62,678 bases of DNA from Deltaproteobacteria bacterium (GCA_020635195.1 JACKAG010000012.1:1-62678), one strand, 5' to 3'. Positions 36,801 through 45,113 are shown, numbered from the stretch's first letter. Made by a program: numbers and translations. Notes: generated by a model not told the origin, from the sequence alone.

Positions 36801-37056
36801 TATTTTTAAAGGAGCGATGTCACGATTGCGCCCTGTCATGATGACTGCGCTTGTTGCCTCCCTTGGTTTCATTCCTATGGCTCTGGCGACAGGGACAGGT
36901 TCGGAAGTTCAGAGGCCGCTGGCTACGGTGGTTATCGGTGGGATTATCTCATCGACCCTTTTAACGCTGGTGGTATTACCCACACTCTATAAGATAATTC
37001 ATGGAGCAGAAGAAAAAAGCAGTCTTCATAAAGATGATCAGGCCAGTATCTGCTGA
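33871..37056 (+). CDS. czcA: Heavy-metal RND efflux pump, CzcA type
   Basis: A 1061-residue inner-membrane proton/metal antiporter with the usual twelve helices and two periplasmic loops. The fourth helix holds LDFGLIVDGAVIIVEN, giving Asp402, Asp408 and Glu415 at the same numbers as in the Cupriavidus CzcA proton relay; this pattern marks pumps for Zn, Co, Cd or Ni rather than the Cu/Ag pump CusA. IDAVPDISNVQVQI and the PTMGPISTGLGEI motif are typical of the heavy-metal class. It is the last gene of the operon. Full length suggests a working pump; substrate preference is inferred from the motif only. Confidence 0.94.
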   Translation: MLEKILRFSIRQRWFILIACLGICALGAYNYTKLPIDAVPDISNVQVQINSEARGYSPLEVEQRVTYPIETMMSGLPSLDYTRSVSRFGLSQVTVIFKDGTDIYFARQLVSERINEVKGSLPHGIEPTMGPISTGLGEIFMWIVHAKDGAKKQDGSAYTPQDLREIQDWVIKPQVRNVPGVTEVNTIGGFEKKYQVAPDPSKLLSYNLSLTDILDALEHNNNNIGAGYIEKYGEQYLVRVPGQVRSLEEIRQIVIKNRNGVPVYISDVSDVIYGKEQRSGAGTYRGKEAVVGTVFMLIGENSRTVSERVDRKIQEINQNLPEGIVAEVVYNRTSLVEKTIETVRKNLSEGAILVIVILFLFLLNFRAALITAMVIPVSMLMTITAMVENKVSGNLMSLGALDFGLIVDGAVIIVENCIARLADEQKRLGRLLSMKERFDVVFHATTEVRKATMFGEAIITIVYLPVFALSGIEGKMFHPMAFTVIAALFGAMILSMTFVPAAVAIFLSGNISEKENIIMHAVSRLYKSALKTSLRFRKSTLVFAGCILSVCLWIGSMSGTEFVPQLDEGDIALHAMRVPGTNLSQSVEMQKILEKEILRFPEVRTVFSKIGTAEVASDPMPPNVADTFVMLRPRSEWPDPKKSKQDIVNTIESHVKELPGNNYEFTQPIQMRFNELISGVRADVAVKIFGDDMDQLIATGTEIMAIIRKIDGASDVRLEQVSGLPVLTIHVDKEKLARIGLNMSDIQSTIDIAIGGKVAGTIYEGDRRFDLLLRIPDEMREDIDRLASLPVAVPEHGDTESVSGIRSLAKYIPLGRVAEISVRPGPNQISRENGKRRIVVTANVRGKDLGSFVKESQAAISSAVKIPPGYWTVWGGQFENMISATNRLKIVVPLALLLIFLLLFTSFGNMKDSALVFTCVPLALTGGILAIWIRGIPLSISAGIGFIALSGVAVLNGLVMITFIKKLRSDGQSIDEAIFKGAMSRLRPVMMTALVASLGFIPMALATGTGSEVQRPLATVVIGGIISSTLLTLVVLPTLYKIIHGAEEKSSLHKDDQASIC

Positions 37057-37152
37057 GTGTGTCAGCTTAAGAGTTGAATAGGCTTATCTTGTTTTTTGGT
37101 TTCTTCAAGGATTCTGGAAGGCGGCATGGCAATTTTACTTTTTTATAAATCC

Positions 37153-37602
37153 CTACCGGGGAACCCACTGCCCTTCATGAATTTCCCGGAAACACTGTTT
37201 CTTATCCTGGGTGCAGGCAAAGCTGATGAGTTTATAGTGGAGACTCTGGGGCTTACGATCCGGCAGCATGGCGGCTCTGACGGAAAATCCAGGCAATGTC
37301 CGGCTGAGGTCTTTAAGAATGAGCTCGGTTTGCTCTGGCATGAGGCCCTCTGCCTGGGTCAGGTTAAGCTGCCACGGAGCCTGATCAAAGCTTAACTGCA
37401 TACCTTCAGCAGGCGTGACCTTAAAGTGAAGGATGATTCCTTTGAGAGGGGCTTTCTGATCTTCCATACTCAGAGTCAGGCAGGTTTTTTTGTCTTTATC
37501 CGCTGGTACACATTGGCTTTCAGTTCTTGTGGTGGCGGATAGTTCCAGGGCTGTCAGAGGAAGGCTCAGGATAAGAGAGCAGAGTCGGGATCTCGTCAGC
37601 AC
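37153..37602 (-). CDS. Small exported protein of unknown function
   Basis: A 149-residue protein starting at GTG 37602, chosen because AGGAG lies 7 bases upstream; an ATG at 37623 has no ribosome site. A signal peptide (about 1-22) is followed by a basic, beta-rich chain with two Cys pairs (CVPADKDKKTC and CTQDKKQC), which could form small disulphide loops. I recognise no family. It overlaps the end of the antiporter gene by 83 bases in another frame, so the two are likely transcribed together. Confidence 0.55.
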   Translation of the reverse strand: MLTRSRLCSLILSLPLTALELSATTRTESQCVPADKDKKTCLTLSMEDQKAPLKGIILHFKVTPAEGMQLSFDQAPWQLNLTQAEGLMPEQTELILKDLSRTLPGFSVRAAMLPDRKPQSLHYKLISFACTQDKKQCFREIHEGQWVPR

Positions 37603-39277
37603 AATAAGACTCCTTTCCGGCATGGCTATCTGCGTTTATGTCTTTTTTAAGAGCTTTTCTGTGAAGAAAATTGAAGATTGCAATGACAAGAGCCACTCCC
37701 AGGCTAAGACCAAGAATAGCAGGAAGAGGCTCTTCAAGAGTGCTGCTGAATCCACTCAGAACAAAGGCGATGGCTGTGATGATGATCGCTGGTATGGCAT
37801 AGGTCATCTGAGTTTCGACATGTGCGATATGCTCCATTGCTGTGCTGGTGGAGGACATAATCGTCGTATCGGAGATGGGAGAGATATGGTCCCCCGCGAC
37901 ACAGCCGGAAAGAATCGCTCCGAGGGCCGGAAATAAAAGCGGAATCTGATCTGTTGTCACAGGAAGAGAGGCGTCCGCCATGGTCAGGACCAGCTGGATT
38001 CCGATGGGAAACATGATGGCAGCTGTTCCCCAGGCAGAGCCCAGCGAAAAGGATATGATTGTTGATGCGATGAAGATTGTAGCAGGAATCAAAGTGGGTG
38101 GAAAATGTCCGGTGAGAATACTCGCCAGATATTGACCGCTGTGCAGGTATTCCCGCATAAGACCGCCCAATGACCAGGACAGAATCAGAATCAGACATGA
38201 GGGAGCCATCAGGCGCAGACCTTCTGTACAGATAGCAGACAATTGATTCAGGTTGATTTTGCTGCGGCCCAGATAAAAGAGAACACAGAAACAAAGGGAC
38301 ATCAGCGAACCTGTGAGCAGGCCTGTTGCCGCGGAGGCTTCACGCATAGCCTCCATAAAGGGCCGATCTCCTCCTGGCAGAAGAGCCCATCCACCTGAGT
38401 GGAGAATTCCGCTCAGGACAAAGACGATCAGAGCAAGGACCGGAATGAAAAAATCGAAGAGGGAATGGGAACTCGCATCTCCGGAAGCTTTTCTGAGGTT
38501 GCTTTCCGGTGGCTTGCCTCCATTGAAGACATTGCCCGTCTTCCAGGCATATGCTTCATGTTGTCCCATAAGGCCAAAAGATACACGCCTGAGCACGATA
38601 AACCAGGCCGTTGCAACAATGATGAAAGAATAAAAAATATAAGGAATAACATGCAGATAGGTCAGAAAAGGAGAGGCCAGGACCTGCGTGTTGCTGACAG
38701 GATGGTTGTGGACGCCATTATCTTTCAGAAAACCCACGATAGCAGCAACCCAGCTTGATACCGGACAGAGGATCGCAAGAGGGGCTGCCATAGCATCAAT
38801 TAAAAAGGCAAGCTTCGCACGTGGAATTTTGTAGGAATCTGTGACCGGATGCATGACAGAGCCGACAGTCAGACTGCTGAAATAGTCGTCGATGCACAAA
38901 AAGAAGGACATCAGAAGAGATGATGACTCGACCTTTCTGGCTGTCCGGAACCTTGAACGGATAAAAGATTCATATGCCATGGCTCCACCAGAGCGGTGTA
39001 TCATGGAAATAATCACACCCAGGATAATAAGAAAGAGGCAGATAAATGCATTGGAGCCTTCCGAAAAGGTCTTCGGACTCAGAAGCATTGGTAGCCCGGT
39101 GCTCTCCAGTATGCTTCGGGCCATCAGGGCGCCTCCTTCTGCCAGATTGAACTCTGTGGCGATGAAGGCCGCACTCAGGATGCCTACCAGAAGTGAAACA
39201 AATACCCTGCGGGTATAAAATCCCAGACATAAAACAATAGCTGGGGGGATAAGTGATGAGAAGTGCCCCTGTTCCAT
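37520..39277 (-). CDS. nhaC: NhaC-family sodium/proton antiporter
   Basis: A 585-residue inner-membrane protein with roughly twelve hydrophobic segments. The conserved family motifs are ISMIHRSGG, FFLCIDDYFSSLTVGSVM with its charged DD pair, IDAMAAPLAILCPVSSW, and SGCVAGDHISPISDTTIMSS. NhaC antiporters exchange Na+ (or other cations or organic substrates) for protons and serve pH and salt homeostasis. The C-terminal ~50 residues are soluble. AAGAG lies 6 bases before the ATG. It is transcribed toward the metal operon, converging with the pump gene. Confidence 0.92.
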   Translation of the reverse strand: MEQGHFSSLIPPAIVLCLGFYTRRVFVSLLVGILSAAFIATEFNLAEGGALMARSILESTGLPMLLSPKTFSEGSNAFICLFLIILGVIISMIHRSGGAMAYESFIRSRFRTARKVESSSLLMSFFLCIDDYFSSLTVGSVMHPVTDSYKIPRAKLAFLIDAMAAPLAILCPVSSWVAAIVGFLKDNGVHNHPVSNTQVLASPFLTYLHVIPYIFYSFIIVATAWFIVLRRVSFGLMGQHEAYAWKTGNVFNGGKPPESNLRKASGDASSHSLFDFFIPVLALIVFVLSGILHSGGWALLPGGDRPFMEAMREASAATGLLTGSLMSLCFCVLFYLGRSKINLNQLSAICTEGLRLMAPSCLILILSWSLGGLMREYLHSGQYLASILTGHFPPTLIPATIFIASTIISFSLGSAWGTAAIMFPIGIQLVLTMADASLPVTTDQIPLLFPALGAILSGCVAGDHISPISDTTIMSSTSTAMEHIAHVETQMTYAIPAIIITAIAFVLSGFSSTLEEPLPAILGLSLGVALVIAIFNFLHRKALKKDINADSHAGKESYCADEIPTLLSYPEPSSDSPGTIRHHKN

Positions 39278-39492
39278 AGCTTGCTCTTAAACGGCCTCCG
39301 TATTATGCAACTATTCAGCTTTTCAGCGGATTTTTGATTTGTGCATAAATTTTAAGAATTGCATATGTATGGTGCTGCGTCAATCAAAAATATTTCACAA
39401 GAGGCTGAACTGAGGATGCAATCCATCTGAGATGATATTTTCTGCTCTGTAGATTCCTTAATTATTTCCGATCATCACATAAGTGGATCGGT

Positions 39493-40287
39493 ATGGACTG
39501 TTTTGCAGGGAGTTCTATGCCTGTTTCAGAAACGACAGGAGAAGAGAGCCGTCGTGAGAATTCCCGTAATATTCGTCAGTTATTATGCTGTGCTTGTTTG
39601 TCCCCACTTATGATTAGCCCGGATCTGATCATGGCCAGATCGACGGATTCCGGATATTTGCCGTCTGTTCGTTTTGATGCAGGAGTGGGGCTGATGACGT
39701 ATAAAAGCCTTGCTGTTGCCAGTAATGATACGAGTGTGACAACGGGATATCGGATCAGTGCTTATGCTGGTACGAATAAAAATATCGGATTTTTTATCCG
39801 TCAGGAGAATAATACAACGGGCTTTGCTTATGCGGACTCTGACCTGACCAGTACGGTTGTGACGGGGTTTCAGGATAGCGCTTTGCTGTATCGCTGGAGA
39901 TTCTTATCCCTTGGCCCCGTCTTTGTTCAGCGGAGCATGGTGATTACGAAGAGGGGTGAGGATTATCTGGATCATCTGGGGACCGGGATTGGTGGACATG
40001 TGAGTCTTTTGTTTCACATAAACCGTGATAGTCGGGTGTTTGCTGAATATACTCAGGCCAGTATTTCCAGTCTTAAAGAGGTGGTTCAGGATAGCAATGT
40101 GACGACGGTCACGGCAGGTCCCCGCTCCGATCTGTTTATTGGTGGTATGATCCAGCTGACCCGGTCACTTTTGGATCTGAGGATTGGATATCGACAGAGA
40201 ACCTGGAGTCTCTCTGTCGATGGAGAGAGCTTTAACGAAGTGCAAACAGCGACATGGCTGGGTTTTGGATTGAGGGGATTTTTCTGA
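39493..40287 (+). CDS. Predicted outer-membrane beta-barrel protein
   Basis: A 264-residue protein with an unusually long N-terminal leader; a signal-like hydrophobic stretch at about 30-48 ends in IMA. Alternating strands such as VRFDAGVGLMTYKSL, TGYRISAYAGTNK, GIGGHVSLLFHIN and TATWLGFGLRGFF, with a C-terminal Phe-Phe, fit an outer-membrane barrel recognised by the BAM complex. The first ~29 residues may be an annotation excess, as a later start would suit a signal peptide better. The 215 bases before it show no clear promoter. Function unknown. Confidence 0.65.
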   Translation: MDCFAGSSMPVSETTGEESRRENSRNIRQLLCCACLSPLMISPDLIMARSTDSGYLPSVRFDAGVGLMTYKSLAVASNDTSVTTGYRISAYAGTNKNIGFFIRQENNTTGFAYADSDLTSTVVTGFQDSALLYRWRFLSLGPVFVQRSMVITKRGEDYLDHLGTGIGGHVSLLFHINRDSRVFAEYTQASISSLKEVVQDSNVTTVTAGPRSDLFIGGMIQLTRSLLDLRIGYRQRTWSLSVDGESFNEVQTATWLGFGLRGFF

Positions 40288-40308
40288 GCAGAGTTTCTTT
40301 TCGTATCT

Positions 40309-40863
40309 TCAGAAAAACAGCACATCTTCTGTTACGACTTTTTCCACTTCAACTCCTGGTATCTGCTGGCAGATAATTTCCCGTTCTTCGTTCATGGTTG
40401 TGCATTTCAGAAGCTCTTGTCCGAACTTTTTGATTTCTTCCTCTGAGAAGGAACCTGTCTCAGAGACTTTTTTTCTCGTCTCAATCCATATATTCACCAT
40501 TTTGGTCATATTGCCCATATTCTGGCTGATCCTGTCCTGAAACTGGAGTGTTTCCAGAATCGGATAAATGAGTTTTTTGACTTCATCATCCTGACTGGAA
40601 CTATCCTTGAGGGCAAGGGCGAGCTCGTTGGCGGAATCTCTGTCTTCCCGGTTTCCAAGGGCATTTACGATATCTTTCATGGACTGAAGTGCATCAAGAG
40701 TTTCCCGTGACATTGCGGAGACTCTGTCGGCATCATCCATCAGGATATTGATGATACCACTAATGGTTTCAGCAGCTTTCTCGGACTCTTGTGAGCACCA
40801 TTTCATTGATTCCTGTGAAAAATTTGCAAGATCGTACATAAGTGACAGTTCATTTTCTCTCAC
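40309..40863 (-). CDS. CheZ-like phosphatase candidate
   Basis: A 184-residue helical protein. The motif LQFQDRISQNMGNM around Asp110 and Gln114 reproduces the D-x3-Q pair of CheZ (QDFQDLTGQ), which dephosphorylates CheY-P. A long helix pair would be expected on both sides and is consistent with the composition. Its GTG start has AGGAG 6 bases upstream. It lies 18 bases downstream of the 318-residue gene, which carries a related but altered motif, so the two form an operon. No flagellar or chemotaxis gene lies in the window, so the target receiver is unknown. Classification is by motif only. Confidence 0.55.
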   Translation of the reverse strand: MRENELSLMYDLANFSQESMKWCSQESEKAAETISGIINILMDDADRVSAMSRETLDALQSMKDIVNALGNREDRDSANELALALKDSSSQDDEVKKLIYPILETLQFQDRISQNMGNMTKMVNIWIETRKKVSETGSFSEEEIKKFGQELLKCTTMNEEREIICQQIPGVEVEKVVTEDVLFF

Positions 40864-40881
40864 AGTGTTCTCCTCAGGTGA

Positions 40882-41838
40882 TCAGAATAGAATATCAAAC
40901 AGTGATTTTTGCTGCTCAATTCCAGGTGGTGGCTCTCGTTTCAGGACAATACGATAAAAACTCTCTCGTTCGGCAACAGATGTTGGGATTTTTGACAGAG
41001 ATTCTCTGATAGCATCATGATCTGTCAGATCATGATGAGACAGAATAGTCTTCCATATTAATGTAATATGATTGAGACGATGCGTCAGAATATCTTCAAA
41101 CTGCATACTGTGAAGAACCGGAACCAGTTGTTCCCGGATGCCTGCATCCAGCGAGATGATGGTTTCCAGGCGTTTCTGAAGTCCGGAAATATTCAGTCGG
41201 TTAAATTTTTCTTCTTCATTCTCTTCTACAGAGGATTCATTGATTTCTTTTCCCTCTTTCATTGCAGATTGCAGATCTGATATCAGCTGATCCACTTCAA
41301 TATTTACATTTTCAGCTGTTTTCTGAAGGATGTCCGACCCCCCTTCTCCTCCGAAGTAGAGATCATGAAATTCCTGTAGAGTTGTTGTCGCTTTTTCGTC
41401 GATAAAATGACTGGATAAATCGAGAATAAATTCGGTTGATTTTTTTGTCAGACCGATGATATGTCGCGTCGATTCTTCGAGGATAGTTGTGAACATCCGG
41501 TCAAGTTTGTGTAATGGATCTTCTGATGATTCCATAGTGTCCTCTTTTTTGCTGAGATCTTCGGAAGGGGGACATGCACCTGTTACTGTGTCAGGAACAA
41601 TATTCAGGCTAGGGTTGTGAGATAACTCTGTTGTTGCTGATGAGCAATTTTCTGAAATTTTTGTCATTTCAGTTTCAATTGCTTCCGTAAACGCATGATC
41701 CCAGTATGTCTGAATGGCGGATTTTGCTGTATGTTGTGCCAGTTTGCTGATTCGGTCCCGGACCTCTTCAGGGAGCTGATGCTGATCTGCGTTTTCTGAC
41801 TGAGTTATTTTTGTTTCGGTTTTTTTACCTGTCAACAA
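40882..41838 (-). CDS. Helical protein with degenerate CheZ-like motif
   Basis: A 318-residue, mostly helical acidic protein. Near the C terminus MQFEDILTHRLNHI (Asp249, His253) aligns with the CheZ-like motif of the downstream gene, but His replaces the catalytic Gln, so it is likely inactive or a binding partner. The middle region (100-210) is low in recognisable motifs. TTG 41838 is supported by GAGGG 6 bases upstream. A regulatory pair with the 184-residue protein is the simplest reading. It could also belong to another family of helical chemotaxis-associated proteins. Confidence 0.5.
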   Translation of the reverse strand: MLTGKKTETKITQSENADQHQLPEEVRDRISKLAQHTAKSAIQTYWDHAFTEAIETEMTKISENCSSATTELSHNPSLNIVPDTVTGACPPSEDLSKKEDTMESSEDPLHKLDRMFTTILEESTRHIIGLTKKSTEFILDLSSHFIDEKATTTLQEFHDLYFGGEGGSDILQKTAENVNIEVDQLISDLQSAMKEGKEINESSVEENEEEKFNRLNISGLQKRLETIISLDAGIREQLVPVLHSMQFEDILTHRLNHITLIWKTILSHHDLTDHDAIRESLSKIPTSVAERESFYRIVLKREPPPGIEQQKSLFDILF

Positions 41839-42093
41839 GTGGCACCCTCTGATGAAGATCTGCGACAGAGCTTGCTTCGGAGTCTTGTCCGATGACTTTA
41901 GCTATACGTTTATTTGTTATTTAAAATCAGATCTATCTTCTGATTCGGTTTCTTTTTAGCTGTCGCATACAATACATAAAGGAAGTTTTGAAAATGTGTT
42001 GTTTCTCTGGCTATATAGCTCATCAATAATATAGAGTTCATTAATAATATGATGATTTTATTGTAGAAATAATATTTAAGTTCATCTGGTCGC

Positions 42094-42102
42094 TGGTATA
42101 AT
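42094..42102 (+). promoter_or_regulatory. Extended -10 promoter candidate
   Basis: TGGTATAAT (42094-42102) is a full extended -10 element, about 93 bases before the ATG at 42195. A weak TTTAAG 16 bases upstream of TATAAT may serve as the -35. The rest of the 356-base gap (41839-42194) is AT-rich with no gene. Confidence 0.45.
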
Positions 42103-42194
42103 CTATGGTGCTATTCAGTGCATAAGCGGGTGGACCTTTGCATTTTTTTGCCGATGGCCTTTGTCAGTCTCACATTTCAGATATGGTATGACAG

Positions 42195-42593
42195 ATGATT
42201 TCAGCGATTATCAGCGATGATCAGACTCAGTTACGGCGCTTCAAGGGACGCGGGAAGTATGAATTATATCTTCATAACAAGGTATTCCGGGAGCAACTGG
42301 CTGATGCAGGCTTTCAGTGCCCGGATGAGCTCCTTGCCCTCTCCGTGTCTCCGGGGAAGCGGATTATATCAAAAAAATATGATTATCTAAAGATGTTACA
42401 GAATATTCTGGCTCATATCGCGAAATATCAGCTGCTCCGTTCTCCACAGGCGTTAATGGAGAGTCTTCAGGCATATACGGAAGATATCCGGCAACGTTTC
42501 GCTTTAGATGTCGAATTGCCACCGGAGCGAAGGGATGAAATTCTGGCTGAGGCATGGCGCTCTCTGGAAGATCAGCTTTTGTCGTCCCGATAG
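42195..42593 (+). CDS. Small conserved-looking cytoplasmic protein, unknown
   Basis: A 132-residue soluble protein with no signal or membrane segment. The N-terminal part is basic (LRRFKGRGKYELYLHNKVFRE), the C-terminal half helical and charged (SLQAYTEDIRQRFALD..PPERRDEILAEAWRSLEDQL). I recognise no family. Codon use and the extended -10 element upstream support a real gene. It is 150 bases before the HTH/GGDEF pair and on the same strand, but separately initiated. Function unknown. Confidence 0.55.
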   Translation: MISAIISDDQTQLRRFKGRGKYELYLHNKVFREQLADAGFQCPDELLALSVSPGKRIISKKYDYLKMLQNILAHIAKYQLLRSPQALMESLQAYTEDIRQRFALDVELPPERRDEILAEAWRSLEDQLLSSR

Positions 42594-42746
42594 GATCTGA
42601 GAAGAAGATTTCAGAGTCAGAAAGATTTTTCCTAGTTTTGTCTGTCGTTTATTGCTCAGCTCTTGAGTGTCAGATTGATATTTCGTAAAGTCATTTTTGT
42701 TTTTTGACAGATTATTCCTCAGTCATGATAAGGACGACATAGCAGC

Positions 42747-43253
42747 ATGGATACCATGGCGGCATCAGGCCATTTTATCTCGCTATTGAGACAATTGCTG
42801 GAAGAGCTTCGCCATGAAAAGCCTCAGCTGTCTGTCCGGGCCATTGCCAAGCATGCCCGGGTGAATCGTTATTTTTTAAGTAAAATTCTTCAGGGTGACC
42901 TTAGCCTTCACCTGGACTTTTCTCAGACGATGTTGCTGAGTCGCTATCTTATATCTTCCGGCTTATCAGAAAACAGGGTTCTTCTGCTCCGACAGGCTTA
43001 CTCAGGATTGCTTGGTCTGTCTTCTGACGGAAGTGATTCTTTTCCGGAAAAAAAATCTCCCGTACATCCTGACAGGTGTGGTCGTCACCATCTTTGCTAC
43101 CGGAAAATAAACCAGAAGACCCTGAATGAGCTCGGATGTCTCTGCTCTGGCTTTGTCCATGATGTCAATGAGCTGCTGGATCACCCGGAAAGTCAGGGGC
43201 ATTTGCCTGTTATCCTGAACCTTTCCATGGGCCCTGCTCCAGGGGTTTTTTGA
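42747..43253 (+). CDS. TIGR02147-like regulator fragment/short form
   Basis: A 168-residue protein. Its first ~75 residues contain LRQLLEELRHEKPQLSVRAIAKHARVNRYFLSKILQGDLSL, a helix-turn-helix arrangement like the N-terminal part of TIGR02147-type regulators; these are usually ~270 residues, so this one is short. The remainder has four cysteines and ends in a hydrophobic tail. The TGA stop overlaps the TTG start of the diguanylate cyclase gene, so translation is coupled and the regulator may control or bind the cyclase. The family assignment rests on local pattern only. Confidence 0.55.
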   Translation: MDTMAASGHFISLLRQLLEELRHEKPQLSVRAIAKHARVNRYFLSKILQGDLSLHLDFSQTMLLSRYLISSGLSENRVLLLRQAYSGLLGLSSDGSDSFPEKKSPVHPDRCGRHHLCYRKINQKTLNELGCLCSGFVHDVNELLDHPESQGHLPVILNLSMGPAPGVF

Positions 43254-44080
43254 GTTTTCTGCCTCCTTGCTACCGGATAAAATCGCGTATAATGGGATTA
43301 CCCCATCTGTTATCTGTAATGGAGCACTGTGTGACGGCGCATTGGCTTTTCCGGGCCAGATTCTGGTTTAATAATCTGCACCGGGGTCTTTTGTTCGGAG
43401 CTTCCGGAGGGCTGTTATCCCTGGGCTCCCCCCTGGGCTGGCTTCTGTTAAGCGGACCGGAGTCTCAGGATTCGGATCATTTCCTTTTATATTTATATCT
43501 TACTGCTGCTCCCATGCTGGTTTTTGTGATTTTCGGTGTCTACATTGGCCATTTATACAATAAAATCAGAAAATTGGCGGACCGCGATAGTCTGACAGGC
43601 CTGCTGAATCAGAAGTCTTTTTATCGCATTGCAGAGTTCATGTTTGCTATGGCTGCCAGGAGGCAGGAAAAAATTGCTGTTTTGATGATTGATATTGATG
43701 ACTTCAAGAAAGTAAATGATTTTAATAATCACCTGGTCGGCAGCTATGTGCTGACAGAAATTGCGAAAATCATGCGAAGGTCAACCCGTCGTTCTGATAT
43801 CCTGGCACGTTTTGGTGGTGACGAGTATATTATTTTTATGAATAATGCTTCCCGGCAGCATACTCAGAGCTTTGCGGAGAAGATAAGAGAGGACATTGCT
43901 TCTTCCGTTTTTGAGTGGGGGCGATTTCAGGTGAATATCACCGTCAGTATCGGGCTGTATATTGGCCTCCCGGACAGAGAAAGAACACTCAGGGATTTTG
44001 TTCAGGCTGCTGATGCCAGCTTGTATCAGGCGAAGGCTCAGGGGCGAAATCAGGTTGTTCTTTCAGAATGTTCCGTATGA
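43250..44080 (+). CDS. Membrane-bound diguanylate cyclase (GGDEF)
   Basis: A 276-residue protein with two membrane segments (about 46-67 and 78-103) and a C-terminal GGDEF domain that makes cyclic di-GMP. The active-site loop is FGGDEY (188-193), and five residues before it RRSD (180-183) matches the RxxD inhibitory site. DSLTGLLNQKSFY and VLMIDIDDFKKVND are the usual substrate and metal motifs. In the helix after them, the common GHxxGD reads NHLVGS, a variant. TTG 43250 overlaps the upstream stop; ATG 43292 is a possible later start that keeps both helices. Confidence 0.9.
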   Translation: MSFLPPCYRIKSRIMGLPHLLSVMEHCVTAHWLFRARFWFNNLHRGLLFGASGGLLSLGSPLGWLLLSGPESQDSDHFLLYLYLTAAPMLVFVIFGVYIGHLYNKIRKLADRDSLTGLLNQKSFYRIAEFMFAMAARRQEKIAVLMIDIDDFKKVNDFNNHLVGSYVLTEIAKIMRRSTRRSDILARFGGDEYIIFMNNASRQHTQSFAEKIREDIASSVFEWGRFQVNITVSIGLYIGLPDRERTLRDFVQAADASLYQAKAQGRNQVVLSECSV

Positions 44081-44138
44081 TTCTGTGCTTCTTTGTTGTT
44101 TGTATGTCTGATTTTTATTCTTTTCAGAGAGAGTTTTG

Positions 44139-45113
44139 ATGAAAAAAGGCCTGTTACTTTTATCCGCATGTGTTGTTGTCCTGGTTTCTGCACTCGCCTG
44201 GTTTTTTCTTCTGAGGCAAGGTTCTTCTGACGAAAAAACTACAGTTTCGGACAGATCACCGCTTCGTTCCGGAGTTGTGAGTTCTTATCACTCTGATTCT
44301 GATATGGAGGATCAGGAAGAGGAAGTTCACGGATCTGGCCATCTGGCCGGGAAGGCAGAGTCAACCCCTTCTGCAGAAAAACAAGCCCCTGCTGAAATGG
44401 TTGAGAAGTTTGTCGAGCTGTCAGGCGCTGCCTCTGATTTTGATCAGATGGATGCGATGCTGGACCAGCAGGTGGAAGCGATCCTTGAGAATACTGAGCT
44501 GGAAGGTGAAGACAGGGAGAAGCTTGCTCAGTTATTCAGGGAAGGACTCAGTGGAGCTGCGTTGCTGGAAGCTTATAAAGAACGGATTGCATCTGAGTTT
44601 ACGCGGGAAGAAATTGCTGAGCTGATTCAGGATGCGCAGGATCCTGTGATGCAGGAGGTGCAGCAGCAGAATGCTAGGATGATGGGCTTAAGTCAGGAAG
44701 AGGCTGAGAAGGAATTTGAGAAGTTTATCCGGGATTCAGAGAACACCCCTGTGAGTGAGGAAAGAAACAATGCAATTACCAGCCTTGCGGAGAATGCAGG
44801 ACAGGGTGAGTACATTGCAGATCTCATGCTCGATATGGTTGATATTTTTGCAAAAGATGCGCCAGAGCTGACCCACTCCCCCGAGCAGCGGGCGGAAATG
44901 AAAGAACAGATCGTTCAACCGTTCACTGAAAGTATGAAACTTGGGTTTCGGACTCAGCTGCAAAATGTATCGGATGCGAATGTTTTGAAGTTTGCTGCAA
45001 TGAAAGGAAAGCCTGTTCAGGTGCGGGATGTCAAGATTCGTCAGGACGTCGTAAGGAAGAGCCTCCTGAAATTAGGCAAACGAACCAGCAAAGCATTCCC
45101 AAAGAAAAAATAA
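44139..45113 (+). CDS. Exported or membrane-anchored protein with DUF2059-like region
   Basis: A 324-residue protein with one N-terminal hydrophobic segment (about 4-25), then a Ser/Glu-rich linker. Residues ~85-190 are helical and contain the pattern KERIASEFTREEIAELIQDAQDPVMQ, similar to DUF2059 domains, and a second weaker copy may lie at ~205-300. The C terminus is basic (KRTSKAFPKKK). ATG 44139 is used instead of the TTG one codon before, with a purine-rich AGAGAGAG upstream. It is likely periplasmic, held by its uncleaved helix. Function is unknown and the family match is weak. Confidence 0.55.
   Translation: MKKGLLLLSACVVVLVSALAWFFLLRQGSSDEKTTVSDRSPLRSGVVSSYHSDSDMEDQEEEVHGSGHLAGKAESTPSAEKQAPAEMVEKFVELSGAASDFDQMDAMLDQQVEAILENTELEGEDREKLAQLFREGLSGAALLEAYKERIASEFTREEIAELIQDAQDPVMQEVQQQNARMMGLSQEEAEKEFEKFIRDSENTPVSEERNNAITSLAENAGQGEYIADLMLDMVDIFAKDAPELTHSPEQRAEMKEQIVQPFTESMKLGFRTQLQNVSDANVLKFAAMKGKPVQVRDVKIRQDVVRKSLLKLGKRTSKAFPKKK

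Noticed and set aside
33871..37056. Copper/silver pump CusA
   Set aside because: The fourth-helix motif LDFGLIVDGAVIIVEN is that of CzcA-type Zn/Co/Cd/Ni pumps.
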